Assembly (NCBI GenBank): GCA_030613615.1
Contig: JAUWLR010000017.1
Location: 1 to 32,512, forward strand
Direction of reading: 5' to 3'
Source: Candidatus Eiseniibacteriota bacterium
Lineage (GTDB): Bacteria > Joyebacterota > Joyebacteria > Joyebacterales > Joyebacteraceae
DNA length: 32,512 nucleotides
The notes under the pieces are model-generated. The model searched no databases, had not been told where the DNA came from, and saw nothing but the letters and a program-made list of their open reading frames with translations. Positions 10,125 to 18,053 of this stretch are shown one piece after another (positions within the stretch are counted from its first letter, which is position 1; each line of letters starts with the position of its first letter). The translations under genes were made by a program, and so were the position numbers.

Positions 10125-12683
10125 CTAGCGCACGAGAAGAAGCTTGATGGACCTTTCGTAGTCCGCTGCCGCCATGCGGCAGTAGTAGACGCCCGAGGCT
10201 ACGGCCAGGCCGCGTTCGTCCCTGCCGTCCCACGTGACGCTCTTCGCACCAGCGGCCTGCGGACCGTCAGCGAGCACGCGCACCCGCCTGCCGTTCACGG
10301 CGAAGATCTCGATCCTCGCGGTCAGCCCATCCCGCGGGATGTCGTACCTGACGGTGGTCCCGCCGCTGAACGGGTTCGGCGCGTTCTGCCTGAGCGCCAG
10401 CGACGTCGGCAGGCCGTCGTCTATGCCGGGCTCGGTCTTGAAGTACTCGATCGACATCCAGGTGCATGTTGGGTTCGCCTGCTCGCTGCTGTAGTAGTGG
10501 GCGGTCCGCCACATGAGCAGCGTGCCCGGGTACGCGAACTCGTACATGGAACCGTCTGCAATGATCAGTTCCCAATGCGTCCCTCCGTCAGCGCTCACGT
10601 TCCACTCGATGTAATCCGTCTGCACGGTCGTCAGCCGGGCGCTGATGATATCGCTGTCCGAATCGTCAATGACCTGGGAGACCACAGTGTTGTTCTCCAG
10701 ATCGAACCGGCGGTGTTTGTGCTCGATCACGACGAAGCCGCCGCTGTGGGTCGCAACGTAGGCGTAGTCCCCGTCGACCGCCAGTCCGTACGACCATCCG
10801 CCCGTCTCGATGTCATCGAGCGGAGCAGGTGTGGTCGGGTCAGTGATGTCGAAGATCTGGACACCCCAGAACCCGGTGGTCATGTAAGCGTAGTCGCCAG
10901 AGATGGCAACGTCGTAGCCGCCGTCAGCGACGGCGCATCCACCCACGTAGACGGGTGCCGTCGGGTCAGTAATCCTGATGGAGAGAAGACCCGTCCCGAC
11001 ATCCGCAACGAACGCGTAGTCACCCGCAATGACCACTCCCCTGGCATCCGCTGGCACCGTGCTCTCGCCGGCGATGAAGGGAGCGGAAGGAACGCTGACA
11101 TCGACCACCTTGAACCCGGCAAGTCTGTCCGCCACGTACACGTAGTCGCCCGCGACAGCAACGGAGTAGGCCGTCCCCGACGTGTTGCACGTCCCGATGA
11201 GGGACGGGTTCGCGGGGTCGGTGATGTCAATCACCTGAAGACCCGACGTGCCGTCCGCGACGTAGGCGAAGTCACCATCTACGACGACGTCGTAGCCGAA
11301 GCCCGTCGTGTTGTAGCCGCCCAGCAGAGTTGGGTTCGTCGGATCCGTCACATCCAGGACGGTCAGTCCGGCGCCTCCGTCGGCGAGGTAGGCCTCGTTC
11401 CCGGCGACGTCGAGACCGTACACTCGGGAAGACGTGTCGTAGGCTCCAATGATGGACGGAGCGAGCGGGTCAGACACGTCTATCACCTGTACGCCCTCCA
11501 GTCTGTCGCCGACATAAACGATGTCACCCTCGAGGGCGATCCCGTATGCGTCGCCGGGCGTATCCAGTGTCGCCACGACCTCCGGAGGAATCGTTACAGC
11601 GATGTCGATCACCTGAAGGCCGCTGCAGGCGTCGGCGACGAATGCGTGGTTCCCTGAGACCGTCACCGCCGTGGCCCAGTCGGGCGTGTCGGTGGTTGAC
11701 AGCGGCCGGGGATCTGTCGGGTCGCCGATGACCACGATGCGCAGGCCGATGGTGGTATCGGCGACGTAGGCATACTCACCCTCGACGTATATCCCGAACG
11801 CCAGACTGTGCGTCGTGTGTGTGCCCAGGAGCGCGGGGCTCCTGGGATCCGTGACGTCGACCACTTGGAGGTACGAAGTGTTCGGGGGCGGCCAGCCGGT
11901 GTAGGAACTGACCACGTATGCCAGATTGCCCCGGACGTCGACGTCGTTGGCGTCCCCGGTGGTGGGGAACGACGTCACGTGCCTCGGATTCAGCGGGTCG
12001 CTGATGTCGATGACAACAAGCCCGTTGAGCTTGTCGGTGACGTACAGTATGTTGCCCTCAAGGCACACGCTCGTGGCCTCGTTTCCCACCTCACAGAACG
12101 CCACGATAGCGGGCGCCGATGGCACGCTCACGTCTGCTACCTCAACCCCTCCCGACCCGTCCGCGATGAACGCGTAGTTCCCGGAGACGGCAATGTCGAC
12201 GGCGATCCGGAGCGTGGGCGTCGTTCCGACCACAGCGGGAACCGTGGGGTCGCTGATGTCAACGACCGCCAGGCCCGACATGCCGTCCGCAACGAAGATG
12301 TAGTCTCCCCAGAGAGCGAGCGCGGTCGCCGACCCGTCCGTCAGGCAGCTCCCGACGAGTCCCGGGTTCGTGGGGTCGGTGATGTCCACGATCTGCAGGC
12401 CCCCGATGTCATCCGCGGCGATGTAGACGTAGTCGCCGTCCACTAGGACGGCGTTGGCGGGTCCCGGCGTCATGTAGCTGCCGACGATCTGGGGCCGGCG
12501 CATGTGCAGCCGGATCATCCCCTCCGTTGTGTCCCACAGCGCCTTCGTCTTCACCACATCGCAGTACTCGAGTGACATGAAGTCCTCGACGTACTCGTAT
12601 GCGCTGGTCTCCGCGGACCACGGCAACAACGCGCAGATAAGCGTCACCGCCAGCAGACCGATGGGACGCGTTCGAGTCCTCAC
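10125..12683 (-). CDS. Secreted 14-repeat LVIVD beta-propeller protein with sorting tail
   Basis: A surface or secreted propeller protein of unknown ligand, 852 residues from a GTG start. GGGGAGG precedes the GTG with a 4-base gap, and the signal peptide (LLAVTLICALLPWSAETSA) begins near residue 10. Residues ~64-660 are 14 tandem repeats of about 42 residues with the consensus G-(x)2-YVYVAD-(x)3-GLQVIDITDPTNP; this is the LVIVD family. Repeat 5 has an 8-residue insertion (GWPPPNTS). Repeat 7 breaks the DPxxP turn (IAVTIPP), which divides the array into 7 + 7. A beta domain follows (~665-755, IEWNVSADGGTHWELI), then the FlgD-Ig tail (NAPNPFSGGTTVRYDIP, ending KLLLVR). It has its own strong promoter and terminator, so it is probably monocistronic. 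Function (adhesion, sensing or scaffold) is not determined. Confidence 0.9.
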   Translation of the reverse strand: MRTRTRPIGLLAVTLICALLPWSAETSAYEYVEDFMSLEYCDVVKTKALWDTTEGMIRLHMRRPQIVGSYMTPGPANAVLVDGDYVYIAADDIGGLQIVDITDPTNPGLVGSCLTDGSATALALWGDYIFVADGMSGLAVVDISDPTVPAVVGTTPTLRIAVDIAVSGNYAFIADGSGGVEVADVSVPSAPAIVAFCEVGNEATSVCLEGNILYVTDKLNGLVVIDISDPLNPRHVTSFPTTGDANDVDVRGNLAYVVSSYTGWPPPNTSYLQVVDVTDPRSPALLGTHTTHSLAFGIYVEGEYAYVADTTIGLRIVVIGDPTDPRPLSTTDTPDWATAVTVSGNHAFVADACSGLQVIDIAVTIPPEVVATLDTPGDAYGIALEGDIVYVGDRLEGVQVIDVSDPLAPSIIGAYDTSSRVYGLDVAGNEAYLADGGAGLTVLDVTDPTNPTLLGGYNTTGFGYDVVVDGDFAYVADGTSGLQVIDITDPANPSLIGTCNTSGTAYSVAVAGDYVYVADRLAGFKVVDVSVPSAPFIAGESTVPADARGVVIAGDYAFVADVGTGLLSIRITDPTAPVYVGGCAVADGGYDVAISGDYAYMTTGFWGVQIFDITDPTTPAPLDDIETGGWSYGLAVDGDYAYVATHSGGFVVIEHKHRRFDLENNTVVSQVIDDSDSDIISARLTTVQTDYIEWNVSADGGTHWELIIADGSMYEFAYPGTLLMWRTAHYYSSEQANPTCTWMSIEYFKTEPGIDDGLPTSLALRQNAPNPFSGGTTVRYDIPRDGLTARIEIFAVNGRRVRVLADGPQAAGAKSVTWDGRDERGLAVASGVYYCRMAAADYERSIKLLLVR

Positions 12684-12731
12684 GCGACCTCCCCTTTGTC
12701 AGTTAGTGTGAAGCTATGAGATTCAACGTTC

Positions 12732-12760
12732 ATTATACCACAGCCGGTCCGGCCAGTCAA
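12732..12760 (-). promoter_or_regulatory. Near-consensus sigma70 promoter of the LVIVD gene
   Basis: On the minus strand TTGACT (12760-12755), a 17-base spacer and a perfect TATAAT (12737-12732). Transcription would start near 12725, leaving a leader of about 42 bases before the GTG at 12683. With 11/12 box bases matching it is the best promoter in the window. Confidence 0.8.
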
Positions 12761-12869
12761 GAATCCGCCCATGGGGACGCCGGGACCCTGAATCCTCGAA
12801 GAGCAGATCAGACGGAGGCGAGGTGAACAGCGAGGAAGGAGGCGCGAGGACGATGTCGGGGAGCGCGAG

Positions 12870-14786
12870 TCAGCGCATGAGGACCAGCTTGCGTGTGACC
12901 ATGTCGACGCCTGATTCGAGCCTGCACAGGTACACACCGGAACCGCAGCGGCATCCGCTCAGCGAGACCCCGTCCCACGAGGCGACGTGTCTGCCCGCGG
13001 GAAGCCTCGCGTCGATGAGCGCCCGCACCAGGCGGCCGGACGGAGCATAGACGCTCAGGCGCACGTGCCCCTCCGCCGGGGTCGAGAACCACAGAACCGA
13101 GTCCGACTCGAAGGGGTTGGGGCGAGCCGGCTCGAGCCGGGCCACCGCCGCCCCGGGTTCCGCCGACTGCTCTCCGTCGACGCCGGTGGCGACCCCGCTC
13201 GCGAGCGCCGAGTAGAACGCGCTGGCGGCGGCGATCTCCTCAAAGACCCTCTGCGCATGACCGGGGTCGGTCCACTCCCCCTCCGTGATGACGAGCCTCT
13301 CGAAAGCCGCCACCCACTCGACCAGCTCCTGAGCAGACTCCGTCTCCAGTATGCGCGCCCCGTTGAGATAGAAGTAGAACGGTCCGGAGTGCGCGAAGAG
13401 GCTGTCACCGACCGTCGCCATGTTGGTCTTGCGCCCGGAAGCTCTCACGGCGATCCAGGAGCTCTCGTCGACCGTCACGATGAACGACGTGTCGATCACG
13501 CACTGCCCCTCCTCCGCGTAGAAGGTCTGGTCGACCCGGCCGTTGCGGAGTATGTCGAGGCGGCGGAGCGGAGTCTCACACTCGACCCTGACGTGCCCGT
13601 TGAGGTACGTGGGGCCCTGAGTGGCGAGGTCGATGCTGTCACCGAGAGCGAAGTCCCGCACCTCCAGCTCGGTGAAGAGAGGGCCGTTGGTGACGAACGT
13701 CCGCCCGGCCACCAGGTTCGAGAGCCACGAGTCGTAGCTGAACTCCCCGTCGATCTGGACGTAGACGCGATAGGAGCCCGGGGGCTTGCCGTACCCCGCG
13801 CTCATCGTGGCGTCTGTCCCTGCACACGCCGGCAGCCGGAACCCGCAGTTCAGGATCCTGTACCACATCTGCATCGTCCGCCGGTGGCTGCTGGCGTAGT
13901 TCGAGAGCAGCTCGTACCCGTCGATCTTGTACTTGATGACGTCGATCGGGAGCTCCCTCGCGAGCATCTTCCCCGAGACCGTCTCGATGTCGAAGAAGTC
14001 GTCAGTAGTGACGGGGTGGGCGCAGATGATCGCTGCGCCCGGCTGCGCGTGGACCTCGTCGGCGACGTCCATCAGGAGCGGCCACCACGTGGTGAACGCC
14101 GGCATGACCAGTGTGCTCAGTCCGAGCAAGCCCGAGTGACCGTAGACGCAGCTCCTGTGCTCCTCTGTCATATAGACGATGCAGTCCGACGTGCTGCACG
14201 GGTCCGGGCCGCCCGTGAAGAAGTACCATATGTCAAGGCAGTTGATGACGTTCAGGCCCTCGGCCTGGGCCATGAACAAGACGTCGTCGGGCTCGACCGT
14301 GTATATGCCGCCCGAGTGGTTGGCGTGCGTGTGGCAGTCGCCCGAGTAGAAACCCAGGCCGTTCATGTCGATCCATCTGTCGATGTGGAGGGTGACCGTC
14401 GTGTCGCTCGCTACGCTCACCGTATCGACGACCGTCCCGTACTCGAACCCCCGCGCCACCGTCACCTCGGTCGGCCCCGCGGGCACGAAGAGAGTCGATT
14501 GCCCTACGGAGTAGAAGTACGACGGCGAGTTACCGTAGGGAGCGTGGTAGAAGCAGCCGGCCGCCGGAATCGGATGGACGGGTTGCCCACCGGCGTCCAC
14601 GACACTGCATCGGGCGGAGAGCTGCTCTTCGGTCTGCCCGTCGAGAACGGTGATGGTCAGAGTGTAGAAGTCGGGTCGCCCGCTGTGTCCGGAAGGAGGG
14701 GCGGCGGGCTCGACCGCCCGGACGGCAGCTGTCGGCGCCAGTGCCAGCGCGACTGCGAGCGCTGCCGATGCCAGCCACCTCATCAT
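12870..14786 (-). CDS. Secreted PHP/CehA-like metallohydrolase with sorting tail
   Basis: Probable metal-dependent phosphoesterase-like hydrolase of the PHP superfamily (CehA/McbA branch); the substrate is unknown. I start at the ATG at 14786 (14783 is a second adjacent ATG with better spacing) because AGGAGG lies 4 bases upstream; the longer ORF-track start has no ribosome site. The protein then opens with the signal peptide RWLASAALAVALALAPTAAVRA, giving 638 residues. An N-terminal carboxypeptidase-regulatory-like beta domain (~35-125) precedes the PHP core: GDCHTHANHSGG (metal-binding His cluster), EGLNVINCLD, ICAHPV and AGTDATMSAGYG. A second beta domain follows (VRVECETPLRRLDILRNG). The C-terminal FlgD-Ig tail is ARPNPFESDSVLWFSTP, ending KLVLMR. 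The tail has an unusual GCRCGSGVYLC variant with extra cysteines. Confidence 0.85.
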   Translation of the reverse strand: MMRWLASAALAVALALAPTAAVRAVEPAAPPSGHSGRPDFYTLTITVLDGQTEEQLSARCSVVDAGGQPVHPIPAAGCFYHAPYGNSPSYFYSVGQSTLFVPAGPTEVTVARGFEYGTVVDTVSVASDTTVTLHIDRWIDMNGLGFYSGDCHTHANHSGGIYTVEPDDVLFMAQAEGLNVINCLDIWYFFTGGPDPCSTSDCIVYMTEEHRSCVYGHSGLLGLSTLVMPAFTTWWPLLMDVADEVHAQPGAAIICAHPVTTDDFFDIETVSGKMLARELPIDVIKYKIDGYELLSNYASSHRRTMQMWYRILNCGFRLPACAGTDATMSAGYGKPPGSYRVYVQIDGEFSYDSWLSNLVAGRTFVTNGPLFTELEVRDFALGDSIDLATQGPTYLNGHVRVECETPLRRLDILRNGRVDQTFYAEEGQCVIDTSFIVTVDESSWIAVRASGRKTNMATVGDSLFAHSGPFYFYLNGARILETESAQELVEWVAAFERLVITEGEWTDPGHAQRVFEEIAAASAFYSALASGVATGVDGEQSAEPGAAVARLEPARPNPFESDSVLWFSTPAEGHVRLSVYAPSGRLVRALIDARLPAGRHVASWDGVSLSGCRCGSGVYLCRLESGVDMVTRKLVLMR

Positions 14787-14908
14787 CGTACCTCCTGAGA
14801 GCTGCGTGGTGTCACACCACGACCGCGCGCTGCAGCGGTCCACTCCCACCGGCCCCGCGCGTCACCTGCGCGGCGTCCATTCGTCTGATGTTCGGGGATT
14901 CCACACCT

Positions 14909-14927
14909 AGCATATCACAAGTGTCAA
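14909..14927 (-). promoter_or_regulatory. Possible promoter of the PHP-domain gene
   Basis: The minus strand has a perfect TTGACA (14927-14922) and, shortly after, TGATATGCT, which resembles an extended -10 (TGnTATnnT). The two elements are too close (7 bases) to work together, so either the extended -10 acts alone or TTGACA uses TGGAAT 18 bases further on. It lies about 120 bases before the start codon. Confidence 0.35.
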
Positions 14928-14954
14928 GTTTCCGTCGCGGTGCTGCTCGTACAA

Positions 14955-14987
14955 GCACTGAGCCCGCCCTCATGGGCAGGCTCAGTG
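14955..14987 (-). terminator. Terminator-like hairpin downstream of the micro-ORF
   Basis: CACTGAGCC pairs perfectly with GGCTCAGTG; an inner GCCC/GGGC stem closes a TCAT loop, giving 13 pairs with one symmetric mismatch. It lies 28 bases after the stop of the 23-residue ORF. On the minus strand it is followed only by TTGTACG, a weak U-tract. Confidence 0.55.
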
Positions 14988-15014
14988 TGCGTGGACTTCC
15001 AGTCGCCTCTGCAG

Positions 15015-15086
15015 CTAGCGACGCGTGAGGAACCTGAACTCCCCCAGGCTCCTCCGCTTCCTGACCATCCGTCTGCTGAAACTCAT
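15015..15086 (-). CDS. 23-residue arginine-rich micro-protein
   Basis: A very short ORF: MSFSRRMVRKRRSLGEF..., eight Arg and one Lys in 23 residues. It is supported by an AAGGAG ribosome site exactly 8 bases before the ATG and a stable hairpin just after the stop. It stands alone in the gap between the papain-like protease gene (stop at 15342) and the PHP gene (start at 14786). The ORF track gives it only as the 3' end of a longer 95-residue frame, whose upstream part lacks a ribosome site. It could be a tiny ribosome-associated or nucleic-acid-binding protein, a leader peptide for the PHP gene, or chance. I recognise no family. The upstream gap (15087-15341) holds no other gene I can support. 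Confidence 0.45.
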   Translation of the reverse strand: MSFSRRMVRKRRSLGEFRFLTRR

Positions 15087-15285
15087 TGTTCTCACTCCTT
15101 CGAATCCGGTCGCACACTCTCCAACACTCTCCACGCAACCTTTGACTCCCGGGTGGGCCCGCGGGTTTAGCCTAAATACGACTTTCTCTGAAGCGCTCGT
15201 CAGGATGCGTGGCAAGAGCATGCCCGGGAATCTGCGTGACTCCCGGGCCTGCTGGTGCCGCCTTATCTGTCTTGATGGTGTGCGC

Positions 15286-15305
15286 CGCGTGGGGCGTCCC
15301 ACGCG
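15286..15305 (-). terminator. Weak hairpin after the papain-like protease gene
   Basis: CGCGTGGG pairs with CCCACGCG around a GCGT loop, 37 bases past the protease stop. No U-run follows on the minus strand (GGCGCACACC), so termination here would be weak or factor-dependent. Confidence 0.35.
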
Positions 15306-15341
15306 CCGTGCGCCTTCCCCGCGTCGCCCGCGAGGCCGCCT

Positions 15342-17723
15342 CTACTTCAAGAGGATCATCTTCGCGGTCAGCGTCTCCCCGCCGGCGTCCAGCCGGTAGA
15401 AGTACGCACCCGCGGCGACGGACTGCCCGCGGTCGTCGCGCCCGTTCCACCGGACGGCGTGCGGCCCCTCTCCCCTGTGCTCGTGGTCGACGAGCGTCCG
15501 CACGACGCGCCCCGAGGCACTGTGAATAGTGAGGAGCACAGGCGCACCCCCGGGCAGTTCGTAGTGGATGACCGTGCTGGGGCCGAACGGGTTCGGGGCG
15601 TTCGGTCGCAGGGCGAGGCTGGACCGTCTGCTCGGGTCGTCCGACGCCCTGACCGTGTCCCCGCACCACAGGTAGCTGACCGAGAAGTCGTCGATCGCCG
15701 CCTCAACGAGCGAGCCGCCGGGAAGGTCCGCTACCTCCACGCGCACGCGCACCTGGTCGGTGAGCGCGACGTGCTCGCTCACGAGGATCGTCTTTCTGTG
15801 CCAGCCCTCGGGGAGCGGAGCTCTGGGACCCGTGGTGTCGGCAGCCGTCCAGCTGCCGCCGCCGTCGTCGGACAGGTATGTGATGAAGTAGTCACCGTTC
15901 GGGTTGTCACCGTGGTCATTGCGGTACCAGAACGCAAACTCCACCACGGCCTCGGTCCCCGCACTCAGGTCGATGTCCGGTGACGTCAGCCGGGTCCAGT
16001 CCTTGTCGACGTCCGAGTCGCCGTCCTCATTCCCCGTGAGGAAGCAACTGCCCGACCCGTCGTAGTCGGTCGGCGGATCGCTTCTGTCTCCCCCGCCGAC
16101 GGGGACACCGCGCTCCCAGGAACCGCCCACGAGTTCCGGCCCGTCCTGCACGGTCCATCCCAGGTCGCTCTCGAAGTCGTCGGAGAAGACCGGGACCGTC
16201 GTGCCGACGGGGTACGAGTAGACCTCTCTCGCCGCGTCACGCGGATTGTAGACCGTGCCGAATCTGAGGCCGGCCGCGGCGAAGAAGAACTCCGGCGTGT
16301 CGCCGCAGGAAGCCGCCGGAAGCGTCGCCTCGTACAGCCCGCCTCCCAGGGACTCGAGCGGCAGGACATCATAGCCGCCGCCGTCGAGGCGGTAGTGCAG
16401 CACACCGGTGCCATTGATGTATGAATCGGTGTGCCTGTCGATGCGGACGGACACAGCCACGGGCTCCCCGGGCTCGACAACGCCCGGCGTGCCCTCGGGC
16501 AGCGCTATCTGGATGGGGTCCCGGTAGTCGACCCAGTTCGCGGACCACCCCACTGCATTCGTGCCGTAGGCGATCCGCATGTACCCGTCCTCGCCCCACA
16601 TCATTCCCCACGAGTTTCGGAGGAACCACACGCCCTCGGGACCCTGGTTGTCGTCCCAGCCGACCAGCACGACCGCATGGTTGATGTCGTGGTAGACGCC
16701 GCCGGTGAAGACGCCTCCGTGGTACGAGAAGAACGACGTGTTCGCCATGACGCCGACGGACACCGGGCCGTACTTCATTAGCGCTCGCTTGATCATGTCA
16801 GTATCGGGAATCTCAACGGATCTGTCGAGGAACCCCCACCCGTCCAGGCTGTAGTTGTGCGGGTAGGGGCAGTCGCACGGTGCGTTCGTTGCGCTGTACG
16901 GGAAGTCCGCTTCGAGGACCGCACCGGTTCCGTCACACGGGTCCCTCTTCAGCATGTGGTAGCCGTGCGCGAACCCGCCGCCGCTGCAGCTCCAGCCGCT
17001 CTGGTTGCAGCTGACGAGCCACTGCTCCGAGAGGTCGACCTCAACACCGTCCTTGATGAGGATGTTGCACTCGAGCGCGCCGACGGTACTGAAGGCCCAG
17101 CAGCTGCCGCAGCTGCCCTGGGCTTTCACGGCGGTCGTGCCGTCCATCGTCCGCCAGTCGAACTTCGCCGGCGGGACGCCGCTGGGAGGGCTGCCACCGA
17201 CCGGCACGGCCAGTCTCTTCGGGTTGTGGCGGTCCTTGCGGGCGGTCGCGCCGTCCTCGTCGTCGCCCGTCGGAGCGCCCGCCGTTTCCGAAGCGCTCCT
17301 GACGATACCCCTGAGCGTCTCGAACTTGAGCCCCATGAGTTCACTGACCGTCCCGAGTTCCCTCCCCTCCTCCGAGACGCACACCGCGCACTCGGTGATG
17401 AAGGAACCGTGGTCCGTGGTCTTCGTCCGGATACCGAGACCCTGCCTCGCGCAGTAGGAGTACTCTGGCGCGACCTTGCCGCGGTAGAACTCCCACGCAT
17501 CGACGCGGCGGCCGTCGGGAAGCACGCACACGCCGCGCTGCCCGCCGTCGCTGTCGACGATCTCGTATTCGTAGCCCAGGTTCTCGCAGTAGGCCGCGGC
17601 GGGGTCGGGCATCGATAACAGAGAGGAATCCGCGAGAGCGGGCGCTCCCGCGAGGAAGAGGAAAAGCGCTGCTGAACACACTGCGCAGGGCACACGCACG
17701 GCCGGATCGAACATGGCTTTCAT
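15342..17723 (-). CDS. Secreted papain-family (C1) cysteine protease with N-terminal DUF333 and sorting tail
   Basis: A 793-residue secreted protease. A signal peptide (CSAALFLFLAGAPALA) is followed by a DUF333-type domain (~38-85, PAAAYCENLGYEYEI, GVCVLPDGRRVDAWEFYRG) and a similar, degenerate second Cys-containing segment (~87-130). Next is a charged linker and the papain domain (~185-405). The catalytic set is complete: QGSCGSCWAFS with Q202 and C208, INHAVVLVGW with H349 and RNSWG with N370. A beta domain follows (~410-520), then a MAM/jelly-roll-like domain (~525-690, FSDDFESDLGWTV), then the FlgD-Ig tail (NAPNPFGPSTVIHYELP, ending MILLK). AGGAG is 7 bases before the ATG. The N-terminal segment occupies the place of a propeptide, but does not look like the I29 inhibitor. 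The natural substrate is unknown. Confidence 0.92.
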   Translation of the reverse strand: MKAMFDPAVRVPCAVCSAALFLFLAGAPALADSSLLSMPDPAAAYCENLGYEYEIVDSDGGQRGVCVLPDGRRVDAWEFYRGKVAPEYSYCARQGLGIRTKTTDHGSFITECAVCVSEEGRELGTVSELMGLKFETLRGIVRSASETAGAPTGDDEDGATARKDRHNPKRLAVPVGGSPPSGVPPAKFDWRTMDGTTAVKAQGSCGSCWAFSTVGALECNILIKDGVEVDLSEQWLVSCNQSGWSCSGGGFAHGYHMLKRDPCDGTGAVLEADFPYSATNAPCDCPYPHNYSLDGWGFLDRSVEIPDTDMIKRALMKYGPVSVGVMANTSFFSYHGGVFTGGVYHDINHAVVLVGWDDNQGPEGVWFLRNSWGMMWGEDGYMRIAYGTNAVGWSANWVDYRDPIQIALPEGTPGVVEPGEPVAVSVRIDRHTDSYINGTGVLHYRLDGGGYDVLPLESLGGGLYEATLPAASCGDTPEFFFAAAGLRFGTVYNPRDAAREVYSYPVGTTVPVFSDDFESDLGWTVQDGPELVGGSWERGVPVGGGDRSDPPTDYDGSGSCFLTGNEDGDSDVDKDWTRLTSPDIDLSAGTEAVVEFAFWYRNDHGDNPNGDYFITYLSDDGGGSWTAADTTGPRAPLPEGWHRKTILVSEHVALTDQVRVRVEVADLPGGSLVEAAIDDFSVSYLWCGDTVRASDDPSRRSSLALRPNAPNPFGPSTVIHYELPGGAPVLLTIHSASGRVVRTLVDHEHRGEGPHAVRWNGRDDRGQSVAAGAYFYRLDAGGETLTAKMILLK

Positions 17724-17769
17724 AGCCTCTCTCCTCAGCGCGCATCCTGCTCATCGGATGGTCGAATTC

Positions 17770-17798
17770 ATGATAGCAGAACGGCAGGACAGGCTCCA
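17770..17798 (-). promoter_or_regulatory. Candidate promoter of the protease gene
   Basis: On the minus strand TATCAT (17775-17770) is a 5/6 match to the -10 box; TGGAGC sits 17 bases upstream as a poor -35. Transcription would start near 17763, 40 bases before the ATG. Confidence 0.4.
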
Positions 17799-17956
17799 GC
17801 AGAAAGCGGCTTCACAGACGCGGTGAACCGTCTGCTCCGCGGAGCGCCTGGGGGGCAGTCGTGTGGCGAACGGTCGTCCAACAGGTGTGACACAGTTCGG
17901 AAGCCGCGGGTTTATTCCTTCGGGGCAAGGGGAGCGGTCAGGCACTCGCCGCCCGG

Positions 17957-18044
17957 GCACGGCGTCGCCTCAGCCCGCTCAGAGCGTTGCGGCGCCCGTC
18001 GCACGGCGTCGCCTCAGCCCGCTCGGAGCGTTGCGGCGCCCAAG
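17957..18044. repeat. 44-bp tandem duplication after the DUF2235 gene
   Basis: Two 44-base units (17957-18000 and 18001-18044) match except for one internal base and the last three. They begin just beyond the DUF2235 stop codon and are rich in short inverted segments (GGCG/CGCC, GAGCG/CGCTC), so the transcript here should be highly folded and may act as a weak terminator. The rest of the 17724-18053 gap contains the protease promoter candidate and a 12-base palindrome, GCTCCGCGGAGC (17834-17845); no gene is seen. Confidence 0.8.
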
Positions 18045-18053
18045 CACGCCGCC

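Noticed and set aside
12823-13050. Plus-strand ORF behind AGGAGG/GGAGGCGAG near 12810-12850
   Set aside because: It overlaps the 3' end of the PHP-domain gene antisense; the purine-rich match is the complement of pyrimidine-rich sequence after that gene, and the peptide has no features.
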